In this document: positions 1-12,310 of the stretch, one piece after another
Layout of the letters: each line of letters starts with the position of its first letter
Numbering within the stretch: position 1 is the stretch's first letter
DNA from: Symsagittifera roscoffensis
Taxonomy: Eukaryota; Xenacoelomorpha; Acoela; Convolutidae
Direction of reading: 5' to 3'
DNA: 64,000 nucleotides
NCBI RefSeq assembly: GCF_963678635.1
Contig: NC_087071.1
Span: 8,605,842 to 8,669,841, forward strand
The notes under the pieces: model-generated
The model's input: the letters and a program-made list of their open reading frames with translations, nothing else
Told to the model about the DNA's origin: nothing
The model's database searches: none
Program-made: the position numbers and the translations under genes

Positions 1-53
1 TAAATTCGAACGGAAAGCTAAGCACGCAATCGCTCAACCGGAACAAAAACGAT

Positions 54-479
54 TTGGTTTCAAATTCATTTGCAAAGCAAGCAAAGCTCACTGTAAAAAG
101 TCTATTGCCAAATTTTAGTCGCACTCAGCGTACTCCAAATTCGCAAAGTTCTTCAAATAGCACACAAGTTGAAAATCAAATTGAACGTCCAAAATTGTTA
201 CCAAACATGAACAGACAACTGACTAACACCGCGTCCGGTATGTCACTACCACCATTTAAACGAATTTTGAGAAAATGCCACAATGGGGCTGAAATCGTCA
301 TCTCCTTCCTCCCGAAGAACATTTCATCCTTCAGGGATCTCAATCAACACCTCACATTTAGCGATACATCACACCAAGTCATCCCTTCCGAAGATAGCCT
401 GACATTTAGAAGAGTAGCAAACGACATAGTGGATCAGGAAAGTCAAACCATCGAAGAATACAATACCCCACCAGTATGA
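54..479 (+). pseudogene. Polyprotein linker upstream of integrase
   Basis: Open segment of 141 codons that ends at an in-frame TGA and continues in the same frame into the integrase segment. It is Ser/Asn/Gln-rich at first and has no motif I recognise. By position it should be the end of the reverse transcriptase/RNase H region or the spacer before integrase. The start codon is not real, because the frame enters from the left window edge. Confidence 0.5.
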
Positions 480-494
480 CTGGCTACAGCATTC

Positions 495-1700
495 ATGGAC
501 GAGGAAGACGTTCCAATGTATAGACGGCAACTCAGGAATGTGTTCGACAGCAATTTTATTGCAGCGGCCACAAAGAGAGTCAGGACACTCCAGCCACTTC
601 TCAACATGGTACGGGGACAGAAGTGGGATAACTTGAAGTCATGCTACGGCGCATACTTTTATAATGTTCGAAATCGACTGTCAGTAAGGAACGGAATACT
701 CTTATATGATGACAGAGCTGTCATCCCAAAACAGCTTAGACAAATCGTTGTGGACTCGCTACATCTCACACATCCGGGACAAGGCGGAATGCTGGAGGCG
801 GTTAAAAACATCTGTTACCCATACTTACATCGGGATATCATTGCCACGGTGCAGAATTGTATAGAGTGTCGCCAAAAAGGTAAAAACTTAAAAGTCATTT
901 CGGGCAAACAGTATTTTATGGCACTAGATGCACTGCTGGAACCCAACGAAGAAATCCAAATGGATTTTGCGGAGCCACTACGGGATGAAAATAACAAGGA
1001 GGTCTACATACTAGTAGGGGTCGATCGATTATTTTGATTTTCCTCAGCTAAAGTGGTAACTAATACCAAGGCGGACACAATAATTCGATTTATGCAAACA
1101 CAAATTGTTAACCACGGGGTCCCACGATCTGTTAGATGTGACCAAGCACAAGGCTGTAGGGCGGAAAAGTTTATGCTATTTTGTAAAAATAATAACATCA
1201 AACTTATATTTGCACCCGTAGACGACTACCGGTCTATCGGCATGGTGGAGCGACTAATAAGGACGTTTAAATCACGATTCTCAGTTATGAAAATAGACAA
1301 TAGAAATGTACCATACATATTTGCTTCAGATGTTGCTGAACTTATTAAAACTCTGAGAATTACACCGAATGCCACTACAAAAATAACGCCGTTCGAAGCG
1401 CAATTTGGTCGAAAACCAAACACGCCATTAAGCAACATGGCCACATCCCCAAAATCATCTAAGTTATCTTGGGAAAACACGAAGATTGCTTGTTTAGACC
1501 AGAAACTACTGACAAAACCGGCGCTTACAGCGGAAGCAATGTGGAACCGAGACAACAATAGTGAGGACGAACTGGACATAAAGTACAGTAAACAAAATCC
1601 GACAAAAAATCCGCCAGAAACCACTGACAAGGTAGTCACATCTTCAGCCACATGTTCTAAACAGCCGCTTGGAGTTACTGACTGCAATTCCAGTCAGTAA
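495..1700 (+). pseudogene. Retroelement integrase (interrupted)
   Basis: Integrase of the LTR element, the DDE-type recombinase that inserts the cDNA. Around 755-880 the zinc-binding region is visible: a HLTH pair followed about 30 residues later by C-x2-C. The catalytic core shows the first Asp in MDFAEPL (about 960), the second Asp in RCDQAQG (about 1135), and the Glu in GMVERLIRT (about 1240). An in-frame TGA at 1035-1037 falls between the first and second catalytic Asp, and the frame is lost at the palindrome near 1690. The three catalytic residues are still present, so the decay is recent. Confidence 0.85.
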
Positions 1701-1709
1701 CTCCAAGCG
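1666..1709. repeat. 19-bp perfect palindrome with 6-bp loop
   Basis: Two 19-base arms (1666-1684 and 1691-1709) are perfect reverse complements around the loop CAATTC. The coding frame changes exactly here, which suggests that the second arm was made by template foldback. Confidence 0.9.
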
Positions 1710-3277
1710 ATGATGAGTTAGACCGTCAACTAATACAAAAGTTCCCAACAGGTGCGCATTTACCTTTATCTAACATTTCATACGATTTGATAAACGAAAA
1801 ACGCAAATTCCTAAAGAAAAACCCCAAAGCGATATTGCGCAATTAAAAACGAGAAAACCTATCCGCACTTTAACAAAATAGGAAAAACAAAACATTGAAA
1901 GGGCACCTATTATTTTCCTAAAGGACAGTTTTAAAGGTCCACAAACCACAATCAGTAAACAGCTTGGTCATAAACTTGATCATGTAGCCCGAAAAACAGG
2001 AACAATTGCACGAAAAATCTAAAAACCAGGGGTCTTCGGCGCACAGTTTAGAATATTGGAAAATGGTTCAATTGTTAACTATTCTCCCCACACGGCGTGG
2101 ATTCGGGAGGATGGTAATTAACCACGGGTAATAAAACATGATGGCCTTGCTTTTGTACCGGATCCCCGCGTATACGGAAATTGTCGACCAGCAGTTCTTA
2201 AAGATTTTGTAGCCTATAAACACTTACCCAGAGCAAAACCTCGTGTTTCAGTGACAAAGGCGAAATCAGCCGATGTAGTAGGCCCGGTCAAAATAGCACA
2301 GACTAGCAGCAAAAATCAACCTTCGAACTTCAATCCGACCGGAAATAAACGTAAAACAGTAGCGGTACCAGGAAAGGACAAAAAGAAAACAAGCCCGAAA
2401 AAACCACCGCCTAAAATTTTGGAGCAAATCATTAGTCAAACCTTAAATTGTAGGACCTTAGGACACGAGGAATTGTTCAATACGGCCGACCTTCAATCAA
2501 AGAAAAATATCAAACCAAAACCAAACAAAAACCGACTAATTCCCGTAGTCCAACAAAGAAGACCAAACTAGCGGATATACAGTTTGAGTGTGACACATCG
2601 ATATCGCTATCTTCATACTCAGAGCCCACCAGAAAAACACCATCACCCAGCAAACCGGCAGCAAAGAACTTAGACACTAAACGAACACCGGAGGAATTCG
2701 AACAACAGTGTCGCCGTTCAACTAGAACAAGGATTGGTACACTGACCGGAAAAATGGGCAACGCAATCTCGATCAACAACATAGAAGACCAAGTGGTAGC
2801 AAAAATATAGTGTGCCAAGTACAAATTATACCTACACCCGAACACTCCGACACACCAGGAACCACGTCACAATACGAACCACCAGAGGTAATCTCGATTT
2901 CATCCTCAATCGAATGCACTGAAATCCGAATGGAACCGCAAACACCGGAGGAAATAAGGGCATCAAGCCAACAAAAAGACACAGTAACACCGACGTCCAA
3001 CGAAACTAACCTTGATACAGCATCACCACCACAAACAGAACAGAGCGGAAGAGCAATAAGCTCTCGGTATGTATTGGATAGACCAGCTCGAACAGTAACT
3101 CAGGACGCTGATTTTCTCAAAAGCTTCGATTCGGCGACGAGCATTTTAAAAGAAATCTCCCCAATCAAAAACTCCAGGACATTCCAGCGGGAACGTGAGA
3201 CGCAATACCGACAATCAACCTCAAAAGACACCCCAGAAAACCTCGAAAAGACGGAGACCGGAAAAACCGAAAAATAA
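1701..3277 (+). pseudogene. C-terminal tail of the element's polyprotein (degenerate)
   Basis: After the palindrome at 1666-1709 the reading shifts by one frame and is broken several times. Longer open pieces lie at 2251-2571 and 2810-3277. They are rich in Lys, Pro, Thr and Ser, with no zinc knuckle and no membrane segment, so there is no sign of an envelope gene. The last open piece stops 27 bases before the LTR. It most likely represents the disordered C-terminal tail of integrase or an extra short ORF. Confidence 0.5.
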
Positions 3278-3291
3278 GTATTTTTCTATTC

Positions 3292-3304
3292 AAAAAAGGG
3301 GGAG
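3292..3304 (+). promoter_or_regulatory. Polypurine tract of the LTR element
   Basis: AAAAAAGGGGGAG stands immediately before the TG that opens the 3' LTR. This is the plus-strand primer position in LTR retroelements. Confidence 0.85.
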
Positions 3305-3665
3305 TGTTATCCAGTGGATAGAAGAAGAATAGATACAGGAAAGAGAAGAGATTATTATATCTACTGAAACTGAAATACCAAACAGTACTATATAACATAT
3401 TTAATCTCTAGGCGCTATATAACCAGCTGGTATTAATTACATAATTTACAGAAGTCTGTTATAATACGTTATTATCTAAACCTAACTTGTTATGTAATAG
3501 TTATTATGAACTTCTGACACTCACATGCTTTCGAGGTCAGATTCTAGATGAACAGAATTTCGATAACGTTGATTGAATTTAAGTTGGTTCAAACTCTTCT
3601 TATTTCACAGAACAATTAAAGTCTCAATCCAGTTGATATAGCTTGTCACTTCCGTGGGTATAACA
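3305..3665 (+). repeat. 3' long terminal repeat, 361 bp
   Basis: Begins TGTTAT directly after the polypurine tract and ends ATAACA, giving the usual short inverted termini TG...CA. It contains a TATA-like CTATATAA near 3414 and an ATTAAA near 3615 as possible promoter and polyadenylation signals. The 5' LTR is outside the window, so LTR divergence (age) cannot be measured. Confidence 0.85.
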
Positions 3666-6600
3666 TCTGTAAAAAGACGAAACCTGCGCCAATCATTTTT
3701 TTCATTCCTCTGTTTTTGTCCTGCAACAGTTTTGCAAGTGTTTTTTCATTGTTGCAGTTCTATTGTGGTAATATTCGTGCCTTCAGAAATCCAAATAGCT
3801 GACTTTATTGCTAAGAGTAAGGCAGTTCACCGTAGCCCACAATTGAACAAACCGATGGAACGTTAAACGCATAGCAAATACTTTAAATCCTTTAAATTAA
3901 CTCATAAAAATTTGTTTGGTTCAGTATTATTTGATTACCTACACACGTACAAATTATTTTTAAAGTAATCAATAATCGGATGCCATTCTGGTTGGTGAAC
4001 ATCTAGAAAAAAAATTGGAAGCCGGTTGAAACAAACAGAAAACGGAAATGTTCCATAAATCCAAATATATAATTTGTTGCTGAGCGAACATTGGCAGGCT
4101 TATTAACAACCCTCTCATTAAATGCTAAAGCTCTACGTTGCGACGCGACAACACTTCATATTCAAAAATTAGTTCTCACGAATTAGGACCTAATTTTGGC
4201 CTGATGAATTATGCCTTGAAGTACAATTTCAGTACATATTTTATAATCATTTTCCAGCTATGATGAAATAGGCGTGTTTGAGAGTTAATCCATGTAGAAT
4301 GGATCAAAGACAGTTCTGAGCACCAAAAACGAAAGCATCGCAGACCCGGTTTTAAATTATATAGCGTACTTTTGAGTCTTATCAAAGCACAAATTTGCTC
4401 AAGAGGGGAGACATTTTGGTGATGGACTTAAAACAATATCTTTCATAAGTCTTTCATAAAAATTAAAGATACTAGATAAACTCCAAAATCAGCGAGAGCC
4501 AAAATCATAGAGTCGTCGGCCTTAGTGCCTAATTTCCACTTCGTTGCAAGTGCAGTTTAATGATTGTTATAAAACACTAAAAGAAATGGGAGTATTTATA
4601 TAAATACACTTCTACCAAAAATGAACTGTTCAATGTTCAGTATTAACATTATCGGGTCATTTATCTGGCAAAAATATGCCTAGATTGCTGACAATGACAG
4701 TGGCACTTGAAGAATTTAGCGTACAATTTCTTTTTATCAATGTGAGCTGAGGGGAAGTTTGCAAAACTGAGGGGTGTCATTGAACCATTAGATTTGAAAA
4801 ACTTCATAAGGATCCTCGTAAATTCAGTAGATTGCGGTAGAAAATTCTCCTCGAGTGATCTTGCTATCTGTAGCTCTCGTAGAAATTTCTCATGATTACA
4901 TTTACGTAACACTTTTACTTTTCACAATTTTACTCGGTCTCGGAGATGTCCTGACGGATCTACTTAACAATCTCCACCTATAAGTAAATACAACAAATTA
5001 GCACTTGAGCTTTGCATTGAGAATAATAGTTTGGCTTTAGTACGATTCTTTGATAATTTGACTAACATATGAAAAATCTCCCCCTTTCTCGATCCGACCT
5101 GGGGGTTTCGAGGCTTCTTTGAACCTAAGAGATAGATAAATTATATTCGAATACCAGTAAGTTATCCTGGAAAAAATTTTGCTAGACTTCGTGGGTCTTT
5201 TCTGTTATACAGCCCAAAATGATCTACTGGGTTATTTTGAAAATTGGATCACAAACTTGATTGGTTGAAATTAATCACAGCGAAAAAAAATCAAAACTTA
5301 TAACAAAAATTGGAGCTCAACTAACAATTTTGTCTCTCTGTCATATCAAAAAAGACCCAATTTTGTGTCAAAACTTTTGACTGTTTCAATTTAAGGACTC
5401 ATCTTTCATACTCATACTCATGTTTACATTAAAAACTATGCAGTTGATATTCTTTGAAATGGCATGACCTATTTATACTATATTTTTCCGACAGCTGAAA
5501 TTAATTTTAGATTGTATAGGAGCTCAGACGTTTGTCGATCAGAGTATTTTTCTGCTTAAAACGGCTAAAAAACCAATTGATAAAAAAAAATTAGCAAAAG
5601 CGATCACAAATAAAATTTAGCGATAAGCAAAGCAAACAAGACTACTCGTACATCAGGGTAAAGCTCTGACTTTTCAGAAAGCTACTTAATCCATATCAAA
5701 GTTTTTGGGAAAAACAAGAACTTGGAACCTTATAAATTTTGCACAACATCAAAAATCAGGTATGAAAATTTGAGTCGTACGAAATTATAACGACCAAATA
5801 GACTGCATAAATTCTGTTTGGAACGAATTTTTACTGCGATATAATTCGCGACGCATAAATTACTCGTGCCGCATTCTCAGCATTATGAATTCTTCAAAAC
5901 TAGTTTAATTTTGTCCAGAACTTGACCAAACTAGCAATTTTCAAACTCCCAAAACTCGACAAACAATAATCGAAAATAAACTGTTTTTTTTTTCGTACAT
6001 TTGAGGACAAGAAGCTGGTATCTTCAATGAGCCACAAAACTTTTTGGTTAAAAAATATTTTTTCGATCGCCGAAACTTCGCAAATTAAAAAAACACAAGC
6101 ATAAATTTTCCGTTTTCTTCAACAATCGGAGCAAAAAGCGGTTTCAATTATCATCTGAAGAATCGCTTAATACTTGTATTGCAGAAATAAACTTAATTCT
6201 TACTCCTTATGTAACCCTTAAATGTGTTCCTTGAATCAATTTTTTCATCTATTTCTCATAATCCTATTGAATGTTTTTTTTTGCGTGATTTCAGTTTCTG
6301 TTTATGCTTAAACATTATATTTCTTTAAGCGAAACAGATTCATTTCGATTGCACAGGATAGATCTACAAGACATTTTGTCTACTAATTACACTAAAAAAC
6401 ATGTTGTCCACACAGAGGCTAAACAGAGCTTTGCACCACATGCAATAAGAAAAGTAAGACAATCAAAACATGCAGATGAAGCGACAAACTGTAAAAAAAG
6501 ATCAAAAAATTGTTTTTTTTTCTCAAAAAGCAAAGAAAATAGGGAAACAAAACCAAGAATCAGGAAGTAAATTGCCTGCTTCTTTCAAATTTCACGAATA

Positions 6601-7930
6601 CAAGCAAAGCGAAGCTACGTTTTACCTGCAAAACAACACATACATAGCGTGACAAACTAATCGACAGAAATGCAGATAAAGGCGGTAGAAAAAATCAAAA
6701 GCTTAACGAAATCAAAACAACTCATCAACCAAAACTTTTTTCTTCATAATTGTCGTTACTTGTTCTTGAATTACAATAACTTCAAGAAAACATGCAAAGA
6801 AAAAAAATTGAATGAAAATTGCGCATCGGACTTACAAAAAGGTTAATTCTTGAGCTGACACATTACTTAATATTTTCAGCCGTAACATATTGAGCCGAAA
6901 AAAAACGCAAATGACCCAAACTTAGGTCACTACAATAATAAAAAATAGCCCAAATAATTTTATCAAAAAAATATCTAAGCGAATCAAAAAAAAATTACGA
7001 ATTGCTCGAGTAAAACAAATTCTAAAAGCAACAATTCGATATGCACAACAAAGCACTAAAAGCAACAACTCAAATTCAAAAATGCGCGCAGCAAAAAACA
7101 TTAGCCGACATTTTTATTTGAAACTGAAAATTTTCAATTTGAAAAAAGGTAGATGTGATCCCAGAAAATGCTGCTTTGATCCCCGAGACATATTTGCTAT
7201 CTCAAGGCAAAGAAGGAAGGGAACACTAAGAGTTTGATTTTTTATGAAACAAGGTACCACTAGAAATGAGTTCAGAAATCCACTAGAGATGAGTCCTGTA
7301 ATAAACGTTTTTTTTAGGGGGGGGGGAGCGGGGAAAGTCTAGTTATCGATTACAAAACCCTTGCTTATAGCAAGGATAAAAAGGCACAACTAGTTTCCAG
7401 TATCTAAAAATGAATTGAACGTTTTTGAAAGAAAGCACAATTTAAATAAGCGAAAAAGCGATAGCCTGATATAAGCAAAAAGCAATAGTAAAAAACAGCA
7501 ATAGCAATAACAATACATCAGCCGCCAAATTTTTTTTCATTACAAACAAAATAGTACTGTTAAAACAATGACACACATTTGATGAAAAATTGTCATTTGT
7601 ACTCGCTTATATAATCGCCAAAAATTACTATTGAATACTCAAAAAAAGAACGATTTTTATATCTCCACATTCTTTCTCAGTAAAAATCTTGTCGGAACAA
7701 AAGCCAATTAACGACTAGCACCTTACTTCACAAAACGAGATTTAGAAGGCACAGACAAAAAGACTATTGTACCCTTTAAAAACAACGCTAGGAAACCTCG
7801 AGAAAAGATTTTATACAGTAGTAAAAGAGAAAGAAATTGCATTGGACAACAAAGATACTTTACTGGTCTACTCGCATTTCATGAATGGTAACCTTATTCT
7901 TGCCCGAGGAAGTGTCTGAGACAGAACGGT
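3666..7930. other. AT-rich non-coding stretch
   Basis: No gene, no convincing exon and no complete repeat seen. It holds poly-A/T runs and a short shared motif (about 5640-5675, also near 48940) around the palindromic string CAGGGNNAAGCNCTGA. The open frames are Lys/Phe-rich artefacts of base composition. Confidence 0.6.
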
Positions 7931-7931
7931 T

Positions 7932-8382
7932 CAAAAAGACATAATGAACGCAATTAAACAATAAAAATGAATTGTTTTTCGAAAAAATCTCAACTTTCGA
8001 ATTTCAAAAAAATAGATGCCCTTAAGCTCTTTAATTTTCTAGAGCAATTTATGATGGACACTTTTTCGATAAAACTATCCCATTTTGAGAAAACTGGATC
8101 AATAGGTAAAATCTTTCTTTCACTGCGAAATCTGAAATTGAAAGTCCATGTTCGAAACTAGAAAACGATCACGTTTTTTTGTGACCCACAAGTTTTTGCG
8201 GCTCGTAGTGTAGTTTGCCTTCATTTTTACAAAGAAAATGAATTGAATTTAAAAAACAAACAAAATTCAACCCACGGAAAGTAAATTTGAGCCTAAACAA
8301 ATTTAAAGAACTTTCCTTAGAAGGAAAAAAAACATCGCAGCATATATAAGAGTCTGAACTACGTTCATCGACCCTTAAAAAG
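7932..8382 (+). repeat. R1 MITE copy
   Basis: Copy of the R1 family. It starts near AATGAACGCA and ends GTTCATCGACCCTTAAAA, with the shared internal blocks (ATAGATGCCC, GAGAAAACTGGATCAATAGG, GATCACGTTTTT, ATATAAGAGTCTGAACTACG). Non-coding. Confidence 0.75.
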
Positions 8383-8934
8383 TGCTCAAAAACAGTATAC
8401 GATACGATCTAAGCGAAGCAAGTTTCTATTGAGTAATCGGCACCGGCGAGGGAGTACACCGAGTCAAACAAATTTCAAGACAGCTTACTCGGCGGAAAAA
8501 AATATGAAAAAAAGATTTTTTGTCTAGTTCTTTCAAATATCCGTTTTTTTCAAAGGAATTTCAAAAACATTTCGTTTATATTTTCATGAAAAGATGTAAA
8601 AAGATATTCAAAGTCATTTTTAACACAGAGGCCAAGCTTCGCTTCGCAAACAAAAGCGAGGGAAATGCAAAAAAAAAGCTTCAAGCAGGCAAAAAAAAGT
8701 GAAATAAGGAAACGATTTAAAATAAACTGTGAAAAAAACTTGTCGAGAAAAAGAGTATCACGTTCTCAGATCTGCTCCAGGAAAATTTCTAATTTTACTC
8801 TCACTAGTCATCAATAAAGCAGCTTCTCTCAAAATGTCAATGTTTTGCAGCAAAAATTTGACCAAAAAAAATATAACTGTTCCGGAATTGAATATTGGAC
8901 ATGTTGATTAGTAGTCTCGCGTCCCCGCATCCAT

Positions 8935-9265
8935 ACTTGTCAACGGGCCTGGCCGGGCAGAGATTTTCACTTTTGTCAACGGGCCCCAACGGGCCTTACT
9001 TTTATTGACTAACCAATGTTATGTTTCAGTGCGCACTGTACAGCTTGCAGTGTGCTAAACGACATGACTACTACGTTCACTACCAAAAGGTCTTTATAAA
9101 AAGTAAAACAATTAATTAAAATTGTTTTGAAACAAATTTGTTTTTTTTTTACCAAAAAAGCAGCAACGGGCCGATATTTAATAAAGTCCCGTTTATCGGG
9201 CCTCCAACGGGCTCGACTTGAATTATATCGGGCCGGGCCTCAATTATGGCGGCCCGTTAACAAGT
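8935..9265. mobile_element. GC-rich MITE with ACTTGTCAACGGGCC ends
   Basis: The 15-base ends (8935-8949 and 9251-9265) are inverted repeats with one mismatch. The interior is built from repeated CGGGCC/GGCCCG blocks and stands out sharply from the AT-rich surroundings. No coding capacity. The target-site duplication is not clear. Confidence 0.7.
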
Positions 9266-9379
9266 CTGCCCGCATCTGCGCCACAGACGCTTTGAAGCAA
9301 ACTAGTGGCCCAGCTAAAAGTGGATCTACCTGTTTTAATATTTTAAATCATCTTTAGTACTGATACGGAAATGCGTAGT

Positions 9380-10340
9380 TATCAAAAAAGTGGATTTTAT
9401 GCTGATCCCAAATAATTCTCTGTCTAAGTATGGGTTTGATTTCTTATTTAAAAACAAACTACTACTTACTCTTTCAATTGAAGTCTTTATCCCAGATTTG
9501 ACTGTGTAGTTTTCGAAAAAAAAAAATCAAAAATCTATCTGTAACTCGACCCTTCCTAAATACATAAAAATTTCTCTGGTAAAGCATGGAAAAACCTGTG
9601 CTTTCCAAACCCTGATTTTTAGATTGAAGATATGCGCTTCTTTATTTTTTATATTGAATCCTTCAACTCAGATTCAATTAGTAGTTTTCTAAAATAATGA
9701 CAAAATTTCTAAAAACAACCAGGGTAAAATTTGAAGAAGGAAATTTTCAGAAGTCCATTTCAGCTTTCCTACAATAAACGGGGTAAAACAGATTACGCAG
9801 GAAAATCTATATACAACGTTAGTTTTTGATTAACTGTCAACCTCAAAATCAGCAGGTTAGTTTTTGAAAAAAGAATAACTTAAAAAACACGGGCGAAGTT
9901 TCAACAATTGGAAATTTTCTAAGGCCACATCTTTTTTCAAAACGCATAGCTATTTGCGATTTCGGTTAAAACCTTTATCTCCGATTTGGCAGGGTTGTTT
10001 TTGAGAAAAGTCAAAAAGTTTTAAAAATTAAACAAAATATCAAAAATGTGCTTGTTTGCGGCCATAATTTTTTTTACCGAATTTAGGAAATAACCGCCTG
10101 AGAGGGGGAGATAATCTATGCGATAATTTGTTTTATGCTTCAAACCTTCATCTCAGACTTGTGATTTTAATATTTGCCAAAATGAAAAAACTCAAAACAA
10201 ATAGGCCAAAAATCCCATAAAAACTTTCGAGGGCCGTAGAACGCGAAGTAAAGTCAAAAGAGACTAGCGAATTATGCAGGCACATAAAAGAGCTGCCGGG
10301 TTTTCCATAAGTAGCATTTTTTTGAAAATCAATTCAGTAG
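9380..10340 (+). repeat. Degenerate tandem array T1, about 160-170 bp period
   Basis: Related blocks recur near 9490, 9660, 9830, 9975 and 10145. Each has the pattern 'ATTGAA..CTTTATCTCAGATTTG..AGGGTAGTTTTCGAAAAA' followed by an A-rich piece. Units differ at many sites, so this is an old satellite-like array. The same family recurs at 32640-33540. Confidence 0.6.
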
Positions 10341-11010
10341 TCTCGAAAGCCTCGAAAAAAAAAACGAAAAACATCATATCACATTAAATTGTTTATGCTT
10401 AAATAAGCCTTAAAATGATTGAATTGAAATATACCAAAAGTGTCACCAAATGAGCACTTTTATTTGCGACTTAGATAAGAAAAAATCTTCGTAATAATAC
10501 ACTAAGCTTCGATGTGTAACCAAGCTGGAGTGTTGTTGGGTGGAGTTAGATGTAAAACTGAATTTCCGCAGAGCCAGAAATAATTAACTCCGGCAGTGGT
10601 ATAGTCGAGTAAAAACCCTGGACAGCTAACCAAATTTCAAACCGTGAATCTAAGCAGTAAATTTCTAGCATTTAGATGGAAACAGACATTGGATTTAAAA
10701 TAGCTAAGTATAATTATTTGAAAAAGAATACAATTTTGTACTTGAAAGTTACCAATAAAATCAATTGCTCTCAAAATTTATACTAACCTTGAGGGCCAAA
10801 GTTAAAGGGCGGTGCATAGGGATTAAAAACAAAACTTTTCCAAAAAAATTAACCCTTTTGTATTGAATTTCCTTTGTCTATAGTTTTCATAATAAAACAA
10901 TCTTTTGTATTGAATTTCGCTTTTGAATATGATTTTCATAATTAAATAAAATTGGATACAATTGTGTAGCTGACATGTTTTAACATCAACAACACTATCA
11001 ATATTTTTGT

Positions 11011-11249
11011 TTATCCATTTGGATTGCCAGTTTTCAGTTTTATCCCTTCTTCGTTTAGCACCTTCTGATAAGTCGATTTGATTTCAGTGGGAGATTCACT
11101 TCTCTTAACAAGTAGCGCAAATACATCGTTGCCTCTGTACACCCGGCCCAAATTGTCAGCCACGTATCTGTCTATATCACATAGAAGGAGACACAATTCG
11201 TAGAATCTGTCTATTTTCGGAATAGGAGCGGAGAGCGAAGAAGTGACAT
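11011..11249 (-). CDS. Candidate terminal exon, unknown protein
   Basis: A clean acceptor (TTATTTTAG) precedes 239 nt that are open to a TAA at 11011, encoding 78 residues after a split codon. The product is predicted to be helical (a stretch around FYELCLLLCDIDRY, then KSTYQKVLNEE) and ends in a hydrophilic tail. It enters in phase 1, the phase left by receptor exon 7 at 19411, so it could be an alternative 3' exon of the nuclear receptor. It could equally belong to a separate minus-strand gene. No family recognised. Confidence 0.4.
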
Positions 11250-11934
11250 CTAAAATAACAATAGATTTTTTAAATAACAGACACAGAGACGAAGCAGAGA
11301 TTCGCACCACTTGCGATACAAAATGGAATAACCAAAATTTTGTCATCGATTTTGCTATCATTGCTTTTATAAAAATTGCTTTTTCGCTTAACTAAACGCA
11401 ACGCGGGACAACACTCTGGGAATAACTATGATCACGGACAAGAGAAACACCAATTCAAAAATGAAAACTAATCTAGAAAAATTCAAAACTGCTGATTAAA
11501 TCAAGCACCTTAGAAAAAATCAGCTGCAAGCACCATTAGACTTTTTACAAAGAGTAGTGGGAATGTTTTAAAAAAATCCAAAAAAGTCAGTTCTGTTGGA
11601 AATAAGCCGACAAAAAAGCTGACAGACGATGGTCTGAAATGTTCAGTTTGCAAACAAAACAAGTCCCAAGTTGAATCGAACACAAGCCTTTTTCGTCTCA
11701 AGCAAGGTTGTTACCAATGCGCGTGAACTAAAAAAATTTGAAATCCATTTTTTTTTAATTTCAAAGAAAAAATATATCATCTTAAAGCTCACTGAGATTT
11801 GAAGATTTCCTGAAAACAAAACAAATGACTTCGTGCATTGACACTAAAATACGGCAGTTTAACCAAAAAAAAAAAAGAAAAGAACCAAACTATGAGCTGT
11901 TTTGCTCCTAACACGCAGTTGTACCCCTGAACAG

Positions 11935-12310
11935 AATTACATGCATAATTTTTAGGTTATTGTTCCCACTTTCGAAAAAAGTGATGGAATCTTTGTGCTC
12001 TGGGTGTTTTTTTTTCTCCACAGAAATTTGGACATTTCTACTAGCCAGTTTTTCCATCATCCTAAAGCTATGATTACCCTGAGCTCAAATTTTAAACATA
12101 TTTCACCTTAAAATAATGTTAGTAAAGCTAATTTAAAAATTGCCAATTTTGGATAATTAACGGGCGAGATATTTCGTGCTATAAACGCTTAAGCGGATAT
12201 TTAATCCGTCTCAGAAATCGTTTGAACTGAATTGAGAATTGTTAATTGGTCTCTGAAAAATTTCGCTAAAAGCGAATTATATTACGCTTCACTCAGCGTG
12301 CGGGGATGAT
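11935..12310 (-). repeat. R3 repeat copy, reverse orientation
   Basis: Reverse complement of the R3 family seen at 42795 and 49015. It shares the blocks around GGATTAAATCTCCGCTTACGCG, the ATATTTCG/CGCGTTAATTG palindrome and the 'GAGCACAAATATTCCGTTACTTTCG' end (parts only, with about 20-25 percent divergence by eye). Confidence 0.65.

Larger units (their letters stand above)
1..3665 (+). mobile_element. Ty3/gypsy-like LTR retrotransposon, 3' part
   Basis: The window opens inside an LTR retrotransposon whose 5' LTR, gag, protease and reverse transcriptase lie outside. What remains is a linker region, an integrase, a long Lys/Pro/Thr-rich tail, a polypurine tract and a complete 3' LTR. The order integrase, tail, PPT, LTR is that of Ty3/gypsy elements. 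The coding part is broken by two in-frame TGA codons (477-479 and 1035-1037) and by a foldback near 1666-1709, so the copy cannot encode a full polyprotein. Family placement rests on the integrase only; a BEL/Pao element is less likely. Confidence 0.85.
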
